NCBI GenBank assembly: GCA_937885175.1
Contig: CAKZZO010000110.1
Location: 1 to 5,431 of the forward strand
Direction of reading: 5' to 3'
DNA length: 5,431 bases
Source of the DNA: an uncultured Treponema sp.
GTDB taxonomy: Bacteria; Spirochaetota; Spirochaetia; Treponematales; Treponemataceae
The position numbers were made by a program, and so were the translations under genes. The notes under the pieces are model-generated. The model saw only the letters and a list, made by a program, of their open reading frames with translations. It was not told where the DNA came from and searched no databases. This document shows positions 1 to 5,276 of this stretch, in pieces; the stretch's first letter is position 1, and each line of letters begins with the position of its first letter.

Positions 1-145
1 CCATCAGCTGCTTGCCGTATTCAGACTGCTTGCGACGCATCTGGGGCTTGGGATTGCGATTGGTCTCCTTGGAGTAACCAAGCACCGCAGGAGACAGACC
101 CAGCGCCTTGCATCTTTTCAGAACGGGCTGTGTATTCTTTGCCAT
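1..145 (-). CDS. rpsD: 30S ribosomal protein S4 (5' end only, cut by window edge)
   Basis: S4 is a primary 16S rRNA-binding protein that nucleates assembly of the 30S body and, in several bacteria, represses its own operon. Only the first 48 codons are present, and the frame runs open off the left edge. The visible protein starts MAKNTQPVLKRCKALGLSPA and ends at RRKQSEYGKQLM. The second stretch matches the conserved S4 N-terminal segment (R-K-x-S-[DE]-Y-G-x-Q-L). The N-terminus has one cysteine (residue 12) and lacks the four-cysteine zinc cluster of some S4 forms. The ATG at 143-145 is preceded by GAGGAG (complement of 155-160) at good spacing, 19 bp after the rpsK stop. The identification is from this motif and the operon position after rpsK. 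The G+C content is higher than in the upstream half of the cluster. Confidence 0.85.
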   Translation of the reverse strand, partial: MAKNTQPVLKRCKALGLSPAVLGYSKETNRNPKPQMRRKQSEYGKQLM

Positions 146-164
146 GTCCGTCTTCTCCTCTCAA

Positions 165-560
165 TTACACTCTTCTGCGCTTGGGCGGGCGGCATCCGTT
201 GTGGGGGATGGGGGTCACGTCCTTGATCATGTTCACTTCCAGGCCAGCCGCCTGCAGGGAACGGATCGCCGACTCACGCCCCGGCCCGGGGCCCTTCACA
301 ATGACGTCGATCTCCTGAACTCCCTGATCCTGGGCACCCTTCGCCACCTGCTGGGCAGCGATCTGTGCCGCAAAGGGGGTGGACTTCCTCGTCCCCTTGA
401 AGCCGACATTGCCGCCGCTGGACCAGGAGATAATGTTACCACCCCTGTCGCTGATGCACAGGATCGTGTTGTTAAACGTGGAGTAGATGTGTGCCACTCC
501 GTAGTTTATGTTCTTCTTTTCACGCTTCTTGCCCTTGCGGACCGTTGTTCTCTTAGCCAC
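165..560 (-). CDS. rpsK: 30S ribosomal protein S11
   Basis: S11 sits on the 30S platform, where it contacts 16S rRNA near the mRNA exit and E-site region. The 131-residue length is normal for the family. Visible hallmarks are the FNNT segment (29-32), the KGPGPGRESAIRSL block (89-102) and the near-invariant C-terminus DVTPIPHNGCRPPKRRRV (114-131). The N-terminus is a lysine/arginine-rich tail. The start codon is GTG (558-560), unlike the ATG of its neighbours, and is preceded by a strong GGGAGGGG in the 12 bp gap after rpsM. No better ATG exists in frame, and the reading MAKRTTVRKG fits the family N-terminus. Base composition is about 60% G+C, with a block near 75% at 241-300, clearly above secY and the genes upstream. 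The identification is certain; the cause of the composition difference is not. Confidence 0.98.
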   Translation of the reverse strand: MAKRTTVRKGKKREKKNINYGVAHIYSTFNNTILCISDRGGNIISWSSGGNVGFKGTRKSTPFAAQIAAQQVAKGAQDQGVQEIDVIVKGPGPGRESAIRSLQAAGLEVNMIKDVTPIPHNGCRPPKRRRV

Positions 561-572
561 GATTGCCCCTCC

Positions 573-947
573 CTACTTAGTGGCGACCTTCTTGTTGGCC
601 ACCGTGCGGCGCGGCCCCTTGCGCGTCCTGGCGTTGGTTTTCGTCCTCTGCCCGCGGACAGGAAGCCCCAGGCGATGCCGGAGACCGCGATAGCAGCCGA
701 TGTCCATAAGACGCTTGATGTTAAGACCGATTTCTGAGCGCAGACGACCTTCAACCTTGTACTCCGTGTCGATAAGAGTACGCAGTTCCTTCAACTCATC
801 CTCACTCAAATCATTCATCATTTTCGTGGGATCAGTCTTTGTCTTTTCACAAATCGCTTTTGCTGCTGAACGACCGATACCGTAAATGTAGGTCAACGCA
901 ACAACGACGTGTTTATTAGGGAGGTCAACTCCCGCAATTCGAGCCAT
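573..947 (-). CDS. rpsM: 30S ribosomal protein S13
   Basis: S13 lies in the 30S head, contacts the P-site tRNA through its basic tail and forms inter-subunit bridges with L5 in the 50S subunit. The 124-residue length is typical. The N-terminus MARIAGVDLPNKHVVVALTY and the YGIGRSAA segment (22-29) are the helix-two-turn-helix region of the family. GCYRGLRHRLGLPVRGQRTK (84-103) followed by NARTRKGPRR is the classic C-terminal signature. The ATG follows rpmJ by 10 bp, and its Shine-Dalgarno AAGGAG overlaps the rpmJ stop codon, suggesting coupling. The gene is compositionally split. Codons 1 to about 75 use mixed third positions (45% G+C), while the rest is strongly G/C-ending (62-72%). For example, the last 19 codons nearly all end in G or C. 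No frameshift accompanies the change. Confidence 0.98.
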   Translation of the reverse strand: MARIAGVDLPNKHVVVALTYIYGIGRSAAKAICEKTKTDPTKMMNDLSEDELKELRTLIDTEYKVEGRLRSEIGLNIKRLMDIGCYRGLRHRLGLPVRGQRTKTNARTRKGPRRTVANKKVATK

Positions 948-957
948 CTGTTACTCC

Positions 958-1071
958 TTAACCCTGTCTCTGCTTATGCTTCGGGTTTGTGCAAATGATA
1001 CGGACAATACCATTGCGCTTAATAACCTTACACTTATCACAAATGGGCTTTACGCTGGTTCGTACTTTCAT
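958..1071 (-). CDS. rpmJ: 50S ribosomal protein L36, zinc-binding form
   Basis: L36 is the smallest ribosomal protein. It binds 23S rRNA and helps organise the 50S subunit. I read this 37-codon gene directly from the complement: MKVRTSVKPICDKCKVIKRN, then GIVRIICTNPKHKQRQG and TAA. The length is the family norm. The zinc ligands are all present as C-x2-C-x12-C-x4-H (Cys11, Cys14, Cys27, His32), so this is the zinc-containing form. The ATG is preceded by AGGGGGA (complement of 1077-1083) five bases upstream, and the gene lies between secY and rpsM as in other spirochaetes and many bacteria. The stop TAA (958-960) is part of the rpsM ribosome binding site. Unlike its neighbours it has a 135 bp upstream gap with apparent RNA structure. 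Confidence 0.96.
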   Translation of the reverse strand: MKVRTSVKPICDKCKVIKRNGIVRIICTNPKHKQRQG

Positions 1072-1076
1072 AAAAG

Positions 1077-1088
1077 TCCCCCTAGGGA
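1077..1088 (-). promoter_or_regulatory. rpmJ ribosome binding site inside a small hairpin
   Basis: On the minus strand the sequence TCCC-TAGG-GGGA lies just before the rpmJ start. The right arm is part of the Shine-Dalgarno AGGGGGA, which ends five bases before the ATG. The arms can form a 4 bp stem with a four-base loop that would partly hide the ribosome binding site. The Shine-Dalgarno itself is clear. The masking hairpin is short and is only an inference. Confidence 0.6.
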
Positions 1089-1100
1089 AAGTGATACTTG

Positions 1101-1142
1101 CCGCCGAATCATGGCAGCTCGCAATGAGCTACAATTCGACGG
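1101..1142 (-). promoter_or_regulatory. Two-tier hairpin in the secY-rpmJ spacer, possible ribosomal-protein leader
   Basis: The minus-strand RNA can fold into an outer 9 bp stem (CCGUCGAAU with AUUCGGCGG, 1134-1142 with 1101-1109) and an inner 7 bp stem (GUAGCUC with GAGCUGC, 1126-1132 with 1114-1120). The inner stem is closed by a five-base loop, and the two stems are separated by an asymmetric internal loop (U opposite CAUG). Each stem contains one U-G pair. On the opposite strand these become C-A mismatches, so the fold favours the transcribed strand. No U-tract follows the hairpin on the minus strand, which argues against an intrinsic terminator. Its place ahead of rpmJ-rpsM-rpsK-rpsD suggests an autoregulatory leader. 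The ligand is unknown; S4 is a reasonable guess by analogy with the E. coli alpha operon. Confidence 0.5.
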
Positions 1143-1149
1143 TTTTAGC

Positions 1150-1158
1150 AATATATCA
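1150..1158 (-). promoter_or_regulatory. Possible extended -10 promoter for rpmJ-rpsM-rpsK-rpsD
   Basis: The complement reads TGATATATT, an extended -10 (TG, one base, then TATATT, five of six matches to TATAAT). It lies in the A+T-rich half of the secY-rpmJ gap. A convincing -35 is not visible; TAGCAT at an 18 bp spacing is weak. Transcription would start around 1143, right at the foot of the hairpin at 1101-1142, giving a leader of about 72 nt. The short motif could occur by chance, so this is a tentative call. Confidence 0.3.
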
Positions 1159-1206
1159 CAAATCCCCAAACTTATGCTACATAAATTCAATGAAATTCTG
1201 CAATTT

Positions 1207-2541
1207 CTACAGATTTCTTGAACGTAATTTGCCCTTCTTAACAAGCCCATCGGAATGGTGCATTTTAAGCAGAGCTTCAATTTGGCTCATTGTATCAAGG
1301 TCAACACCTACCAGAATTAACAGTGAAGTACCACCCATCAACATGGAAATTGACTGCGGAAAACCAAACAAATTCTGGATAATCGTCGGCAGTACGGCAA
1401 TCGCCGCAAGATACAACGAACCGGGCAACACGAGACGGTTCAACACCTTCTGCATGTACTCTTCTGTCTTGTCAGTACGGATGCCAGGAATGGAGCCACC
1501 GTTTTCCCTTATGTTCTTTGCGATTTCAGTGGGGTTCAGAGTTACCTGAGTGTAGAAGTATGCAAAGAAAATAATCAGCAGTACCAACAGAATATTGTAC
1601 CACCAGCCTGTCGGCGTAAGGATTGCAGAAAGTCTGCTTACCCAACGAGCCGCATTCTGGCTGTTACCAATGCTAGAAACAATCTGGAGCGGGAATGTCA
1701 AGAATGATGATGCAAAGATGACCGGAATGACACCCGACGGATTAATTTTAAACGGAATGTATGTGCTTTGACCGCCATACATTTTTCGCCCAACCACACG
1801 CTTTGCATAGTGAACGGGGATTTTGCGTTCGCCCTGCTGCTCAAACACAACAAGCGCGATAACAGCGACAAACATCACCAGCACAACGACTACAAAAACT
1901 GCATTGATTTCGTTGTTACGAACCTTGTTTACCAGTTCAATAACGGCATGAGGCAGACGAGCGACAATACCGGCAAAAATCAGCATGGAAATGCCGTTAC
2001 CGATACCGTGTGCCGTAATCTGGTCTCCAAGCCACACCGTAATCATTGCACCAGTTGTTACCGTGAGCATTGCCAGCAGCTTAAATGCAAGCTGATTTTC
2101 CAGAATAATCGCTCCCGGAATGCTGCTTGCATATACTGTCACAGCAAGCGACTGGATAAGGCACACGATGACGGTGCCTACCCGAGTCCAAGCCGCAACT
2201 CTGCGCTGCCCTCCGTCCTCTTGCGCAATGCGTTTAAGAGACGGAAAGATAATCAGCGCAAGCTGCATGATAATCTGCGTCGACACATACGGCATAACGC
2301 CCAGCATGAACACAGAAAAGTTAGAAAATGCTCCACCGGCAAAAAAGTCCATATAGCTAGCAAATGCGTTTCTGTTTTTTGACGCCAGCTCGGTAAAATA
2401 ATTCACCAAAACGCCAGCATCAATGCCCGGGATTGTCAGCACACAGCCCAAGCGAAAAACGACAAGGATGACAAAAGTAAAGAAAATGCGGTCGCGCAAT
2501 TCTTTAATTCTGAACATGTTTACAATTGGATTACTTGCCAT
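1207..2541 (-). CDS. secY: Preprotein translocase subunit SecY
   Basis: SecY forms the protein-conducting channel of the inner-membrane SecYEG translocon, which passes unfolded proteins driven by SecA or by the ribosome. At 444 residues it is full length. Ten hydrophobic segments can be placed at roughly 19-38, 75-98, 119-140, 151-171, 181-196, 212-233, 270-290, 314-333, 370-390 and 398-416. The plug region and TM2 carry GGAFSNFSVFMLGVMPYVST (69-88). The cytosolic C4 loop holds GERKIPVHYAKRVVGRKMYG (237-256), and the C5 loop holds NGGSIPGIRTDKTEEYM (347-363) with the conserved PGIR arginine at 355, important for SecA. The ATG follows rplO by 15 bp, with GGAG (complement of 2548-2551) as ribosome binding site. 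The sequence resembles treponemal SecY. It is the only non-ribosomal gene in the window, in its standard spc-operon place after rplO. Confidence 0.98.
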   Translation of the reverse strand: MASNPIVNMFRIKELRDRIFFTFVILVVFRLGCVLTIPGIDAGVLVNYFTELASKNRNAFASYMDFFAGGAFSNFSVFMLGVMPYVSTQIIMQLALIIFPSLKRIAQEDGGQRRVAAWTRVGTVIVCLIQSLAVTVYASSIPGAIILENQLAFKLLAMLTVTTGAMITVWLGDQITAHGIGNGISMLIFAGIVARLPHAVIELVNKVRNNEINAVFVVVVLVMFVAVIALVVFEQQGERKIPVHYAKRVVGRKMYGGQSTYIPFKINPSGVIPVIFASSFLTFPLQIVSSIGNSQNAARWVSRLSAILTPTGWWYNILLVLLIIFFAYFYTQVTLNPTEIAKNIRENGGSIPGIRTDKTEEYMQKVLNRLVLPGSLYLAAIAVLPTIIQNLFGFPQSISMLMGGTSLLILVGVDLDTMSQIEALLKMHHSDGLVKKGKLRSRNL

Positions 2542-2556
2542 GTGTAGCTCCGCCGT

Positions 2557-3027
2557 TTACTTTTTTTCTTCAGTTGCAGCCTCGGCGATTGTTACAGAAC
2601 CGCCAGCCTGCTCGATTTTAGCTTTGGCAGAAGCAGAAACTTTATCTACCACTACCGTAAGCTTCTTTTTCAGGTCGCCGTCACCGAGGACTTTTACCAA
2701 ATCCTTTTCAGAATCAAGCAAGCCTTTCGCAACCAGAGCAGCCTTATCAACCGTCGCGCCGTTCTCGAATTTCTCCTCAAGGATGCTCACGTTGATTGCC
2801 GTAACGTCCTTCTTAAACGGATAGTTCGAGAAGCCACGGTGCGCAATGCGGCGGTACAGCGGCATCTGACCACCCTCGAAACCGATATAGGTCTTACCGC
2901 CAGAGCGAGACTGCTGTCCTTTGTTGCCCTTTCCGGCTGTCGTTCCGCGTCCAGATGAAGAGCCGCGGCCGACAATACGCTTTTTCTTGTTAGCACCCTG
3001 CGGTGCACTCAACATAAAATCTGCCAT
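2557..3027 (-). CDS. rplO: 50S ribosomal protein L15
   Basis: L15 is a late-assembling 50S protein with a long, glycine- and arginine-rich N-terminal extension that threads into 23S rRNA. The 156-residue length is near the upper part of the usual range. The extension is seen as GRGSSSGRGTTAGKGNKGQQ (20-39), followed by FEGGQMPLYRRIAHRGF (50-66), the family signature. The C-terminal globular part ends in an acidic/lysine tail (EEKK). The ATG overlaps the rpmD stop by one base (TAATG). Its ribosome binding site GAGGAG (complement of 3036-3041) lies inside the last codons of rpmD, so translation of the two is probably coupled. The last codons contain a run of seven A bases, assessed under rejected observations. 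Confidence 0.98.
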   Translation of the reverse strand: MADFMLSAPQGANKKKRIVGRGSSSGRGTTAGKGNKGQQSRSGGKTYIGFEGGQMPLYRRIAHRGFSNYPFKKDVTAINVSILEEKFENGATVDKAALVAKGLLDSEKDLVKVLGDGDLKKKLTVVVDKVSASAKAKIEQAGGSVTIAEAATEEKK

Positions 3028-3212
3028 TACTCTGACTCCTCAACCGTTACCAAATGCGAAACTGCATCCACCATGCCACGAATAGCTGGTGTATCTTCTT
3101 TTACAACAGACGAACTGATTTTCTTTAAACCAAGGCTGCGCACCGTTGCTTTCTTGTCGGCTTTCTGGCCGATTACACTCTTTACCAGAGTAATCTTAAT
3201 GTTCTTAGCCAT
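3027..3212 (-). CDS. rpmD: 50S ribosomal protein L30
   Basis: L30 is a small 50S protein that binds 23S rRNA; it is missing from some bacterial lineages but present here. The 61 residues read MAKNIKITLVKSVIGQKADK and continue with VRSLGLKKISSSVVKEDTPA, matching the ferredoxin-like family core of about 60 residues. I chose the ATG at 3210-3212. An in-frame GTG twelve bases upstream would overlap the rpsE stop and use up the GGGG (complement of 3219-3222) that serves as ribosome binding site for the ATG. The ATG is separated by 2 bp from the rpsE stop, and the gene's own stop overlaps the rplO start. The acidic end VTVEESE is encoded by the rplO Shine-Dalgarno region. Confidence 0.96.
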   Translation of the reverse strand: MAKNIKITLVKSVIGQKADKKATVRSLGLKKISSSVVKEDTPAIRGMVDAVSHLVTVEESE

Positions 3213-3214
3213 AC

Positions 3215-3730
3215 TTAACCCCACAAATCCTGCAAAGACTTGCCTCTGTTGGAAGCAACCGCTTTTGCGTCCATCAAGTGCGCAAGCGCATCAAATGTTG
3301 CTCGAACAACATTCACAGATGCACGAGAGCCCTGCGACTTAGAAATAACATCTGTAGCACCGATTGCATCCATAATTGCACGCACCGGACCACCGGCGAT
3401 AATACCAGTACCGGGGCAAGCCGGCTTCAGCAGAATCTGCGAAGCCTTGTACTTACCAATCATCTCGTGCGGCAAGGTACCATTTTTTACCGGCACCATG
3501 ACAAGGTTGCGCTTTGCACGGTCAATGCTCTTTCTGATAGCCTCAGATACATCGTTTGCTTTACCAAAGCCATAGCCCACGCGGCCTTTCTGGTCACCGA
3601 CAACCGTCAGCGCCGAAAAAGACATTCTGCGGCCACCTTTCACCGTCTTAGAAGTACGGTTTAGCTTGACCAGCTTCTCGATGAACTCTTTGGGTTCTCT
3701 CTCTTTATCAAACTTATTCTGGCGTTCCAT
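3215..3730 (-). CDS. rpsE: 30S ribosomal protein S5
   Basis: S5 is a 30S protein near the mRNA entry channel. It contributes to decoding accuracy, helicase activity on mRNA and, in E. coli, spectinomycin resistance when the N-terminal loop is altered. The 171-residue length is normal. The N-terminal double-stranded RNA-binding domain is seen in EFIEKLVKLNRTSKTVKGGR (15-34) and RMSFSALTVVGD (35-46), followed by GRVGYGFGKA. The C-terminal domain carries KPACPGTGIIAGGPVRAI, about 102-119. The KGGRRMSF loop where E. coli spectinomycin mutations fall looks wild type. The ATG follows rplR by 8 bp, and its AGGAG (complement of 3736-3740) overlaps the rplR stop codon. The start MERQNKFDKE is the only one that includes the full N-terminal domain with a good ribosome binding site. 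Confidence 0.98.
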   Translation of the reverse strand: MERQNKFDKEREPKEFIEKLVKLNRTSKTVKGGRRMSFSALTVVGDQKGRVGYGFGKANDVSEAIRKSIDRAKRNLVMVPVKNGTLPHEMIGKYKASQILLKPACPGTGIIAGGPVRAIMDAIGATDVISKSQGSRASVNVVRATFDALAHLMDAKAVASNRGKSLQDLWG

Positions 3731-3738
3731 AGACTCTC

Positions 3739-4101
3739 CTAGAATACAATCCCGGCTTTGCGGGTTGCGTCTGCAAGGGCCTTAACAACACCATGATACA
3801 GGTAACCGTTGCGGTCAAAGACTACCGTAGTAATCTTCTTTTCCTGCAGGCGCTTGCCCAGAGCTTCACCAAGCTTTGTAGCACCGTCAATATTAGAACG
3901 AAGTGCGACAAATTCTTTTTCCAACGTGGAAATAGAAGCAAGGGTCTTGCCCTCATCATCATTTATAACCTGTACAAACAGATTCTTGTTGCTGCGGGTC
4001 ACCGTCATGCGGGGGCGCTCAGCAGTTCCGTAAACCGTCTTGCGGATATGAATCTTGCGGTGCAGGCGCTTTCTTGCTTTGTCATTCAGTTTCTTCAACA
4101 T
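3739..4101 (-). CDS. rplR: 50S ribosomal protein L18
   Basis: L18 binds 5S rRNA and, with L5, docks it into the central protuberance of the 50S subunit. The length of 120 residues is typical. The basic N-terminus (KKLNDKARKRLHRKIHIRKT) is the flexible rRNA-binding tail. The core includes RPRMTVTRSNKNLFVQVIND (29-48), and the C-terminal signature FDRNGYLYHGVVKALADATR spans 95-114. In many family members the residue after YHG is arginine (YHGRVKALAD); here it is valine at 105, a mild departure. The ATG lies 11 bp after rplF. Its ribosome binding site is AAGGTG, overlapping the rplF stop and weaker than most in this operon, which may mean it relies on coupling to rplF. Confidence 0.98.
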   Translation of the reverse strand: MLKKLNDKARKRLHRKIHIRKTVYGTAERPRMTVTRSNKNLFVQVINDDEGKTLASISTLEKEFVALRSNIDGATKLGEALGKRLQEKKITTVVFDRNGYLYHGVVKALADATRKAGIVF

Positions 4102-4112
4102 AGTGCTACACC

Positions 4113-4652
4113 TTATTTCACGCCGGTCTTGCCGACTTTGCGTCTGATAACCTCAGTTTCATAGCGGATGCCCTTGCCCTTATACGGCTCAGGACCACGC
4201 AGACCACGAATCTGAGCACTGAATTCACCTACCTGCTGCTTAGAAATGCCGCTGATAGTAACCTTGCCCTGAGCATCGGCTGTAACGGTCAGACCTTCGG
4301 GGATAATCGCGATAAACTCGTTTGAATAACCGAGGTTCATCACAAGCTCTTTTCCCTTCACTTCCGCCCTGTAACCAACACCAGTAATCACAAGCGTCTT
4401 TGTAAATCCAGTCGTAACACCAGTAACCATGTTCTGAATCAAAGCACGATACAGACCATGAGCCGCATTAGCAGCCTTTGTCTCGGCAGTCGGCTTTACA
4501 ACCAACTCGGTACCGTTCACTTCGACAGAAACATTGTTGTTAAAGTCCTGCTTCAGCTCACCTTTCGGGCCTTTCACTGTAACAAGACCGTTTGCAACGG
4601 TAATCGTAACTCCCGCCGGAATAGCTACGGGAAGTTTACCTACTTTAGACAT
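4113..4652 (-). CDS. rplF: 50S ribosomal protein L6
   Basis: L6 binds 23S rRNA near the sarcin-ricin loop and the factor-binding site, at the base of the L7/L12 stalk. The 179 residues form the two repeated domains typical of L6. The N-terminal repeat starts MSKVGKLPVAIPAGVTITVA, and the segment TKTLVITGVGYRAEVKGKEL opens the second. The family signature PEPYKGKGIRY is at 154-164, followed by a basic end (VIRRKVGKTGVK). The ATG follows rpsH by 13 bp and has a strong AGGAGGG (complement of 4658-4664) as ribosome binding site. It sits between rpsH and rplR as in the standard spc operon. Confidence 0.98.
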   Translation of the reverse strand: MSKVGKLPVAIPAGVTITVANGLVTVKGPKGELKQDFNNNVSVEVNGTELVVKPTAETKAANAAHGLYRALIQNMVTGVTTGFTKTLVITGVGYRAEVKGKELVMNLGYSNEFIAIIPEGLTVTADAQGKVTISGISKQQVGEFSAQIRGLRGPEPYKGKGIRYETEVIRRKVGKTGVK

Positions 4653-4665
4653 ATCTTCCCTCCTA

Positions 4666-5064
4666 TTACCAAACGGTACAAATCAATTCGCCGCCAATCA
4701 TCTTCTCGCTCGCCTTCTTGCCAGTTGTAACACCAGCAGACGTCGAGACAATCAGCGTACCGTAGCCATTGTAGACACGGGGCAAATCTTTGTAACCAGA
4801 ATACACACGGCGACCAGGCGTTGAAAGCTTTTTGATGCCGTGGATAACCGGATTATTCGCATCGTCATACTTCAGGAAAATGCGGAGAATAGAACAATTA
4901 TCTTCCTGCACCTTCTTGAAATTCTTGATGTAGCCTTCTGTTTTCAGAATCTTTACTATTTCCAGCTTAAGCTTTGAGACAGGAACATCTACCTTCTCGT
5001 GGCGGGCCTGAACAGCGTTGCGAACCTTTGTAAGCATATCTGCTATCGGGTCTGATGCACTCAT
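4666..5064 (-). CDS. rpsH: 30S ribosomal protein S8
   Basis: S8 binds helix 21 of 16S rRNA and is a central organiser of the 30S platform. In E. coli it also represses the spc operon by binding the rplE leader region. The chosen start gives 132 residues beginning MSASDPIADMLTKVRNAVQA, the normal family N-terminus. STSAGVTTGKKA (107-118) and GGELICTVW at the end match the C-terminal rRNA-binding signature. The open frame extends to 5121, but that extra part lies within rpsN and has no family likeness. The ATG at 5062-5064 has AGGAGG (complement of 5071-5076) at ideal spacing, 16 bp after rpsN. The adjacent part of rplE and the short gaps here show no obvious S8-type stem, although the rplE start is outside the window. 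Confidence 0.98.
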   Translation of the reverse strand: MSASDPIADMLTKVRNAVQARHEKVDVPVSKLKLEIVKILKTEGYIKNFKKVQEDNCSILRIFLKYDDANNPVIHGIKKLSTPGRRVYSGYKDLPRVYNGYGTLIVSTSAGVTTGKKASEKMIGGELICTVW

Positions 5065-5080
5065 TTCTTTCCTCCTACCA

Positions 5081-5266
5081 CTACCAACTGGACTTCGTGA
5101 CGCCCGGCAACAGGCCTTCACTTGCTAACTTGCGGAAACAGATGCGGCACATCTTGAACTTGCGCAAGTAACCACGGGGGCGACCGCAAATCTGGCACCG
5201 GTTATAGCGACGGGTGCTGAATTTCGGGGTGCGCTCCGACTTAATTATCATTGATTTCTTAGCCAT
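5081..5266 (-). CDS. rpsN: 30S ribosomal protein S14, zinc-binding type
   Basis: S14 is a late-assembling protein of the 30S head next to S3 and S10. The 61-residue length marks the short zinc-binding form (also called rpsZ or S14 type Z) as opposed to the roughly 100-residue zinc-free form. The zinc ligands are complete: Cys24, Cys27, Cys40 and Cys43, in the order C-x2-C-x12-C-x2-C. The C-terminus KLASEGLLPGVTKSSW is the family ending. The ATG follows rplE by 10 bp; GAGG (complement of 5271-5274) is the likely ribosome binding site. With L36 also in its zinc form, the organism carries at least two zinc-dependent ribosomal proteins here. Whether zinc-free paralogs exist elsewhere cannot be seen in this window. 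Confidence 0.98.
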   Translation of the reverse strand: MAKKSMIIKSERTPKFSTRRYNRCQICGRPRGYLRKFKMCRICFRKLASEGLLPGVTKSSW

Positions 5267-5276
5267 AGTTCCTCAC

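Noticed and set aside
108..737. Long plus-strand open frame of 209 codons opposite rpsK and rpsM.
   Set aside because: It is a shadow of two certain genes in a G+C-rich stretch where stops are rare. It has no family likeness and no sensible ribosome binding site.
1101..1147. Plus-strand intrinsic terminator (hairpin followed by TTTT at 1143-1146).
   Set aside because: On the plus strand both stems have C-A mismatches, the T-run is only four bases, and no plus-strand gene precedes it.
1768..2382. Plus-strand open frame of 204 codons opposite secY, rich in His and Asn.
   Set aside because: Its composition is what antisense reading of a membrane-protein gene produces, and the opposite strand encodes a complete SecY.
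2560..2566. A-AAA-AAG, a dnaX-type slippery heptamer in the correct frame, one codon before the rplO stop.
   Set aside because: A -1 shift would only add nine residues before another stop and would not fuse L15 to SecY. No stimulatory stem or internal Shine-Dalgarno at the right distance is visible. A lysine-rich C-terminus written with A-rich codons explains it.
3213..3224. Alternative GTG start for rpmD, four codons upstream.
   Set aside because: It overlaps the rpsE stop, and the four added codons contain the GGGG that is the ribosome binding site for the family-consistent ATG at 3212.
5065..5121. N-terminal extension of the rpsH frame up to 5121.
   Set aside because: It overlaps the rpsN 3' end, shows no S8 likeness, and the ATG at 5064 has an ideal AGGAGG and the standard family N-terminus.
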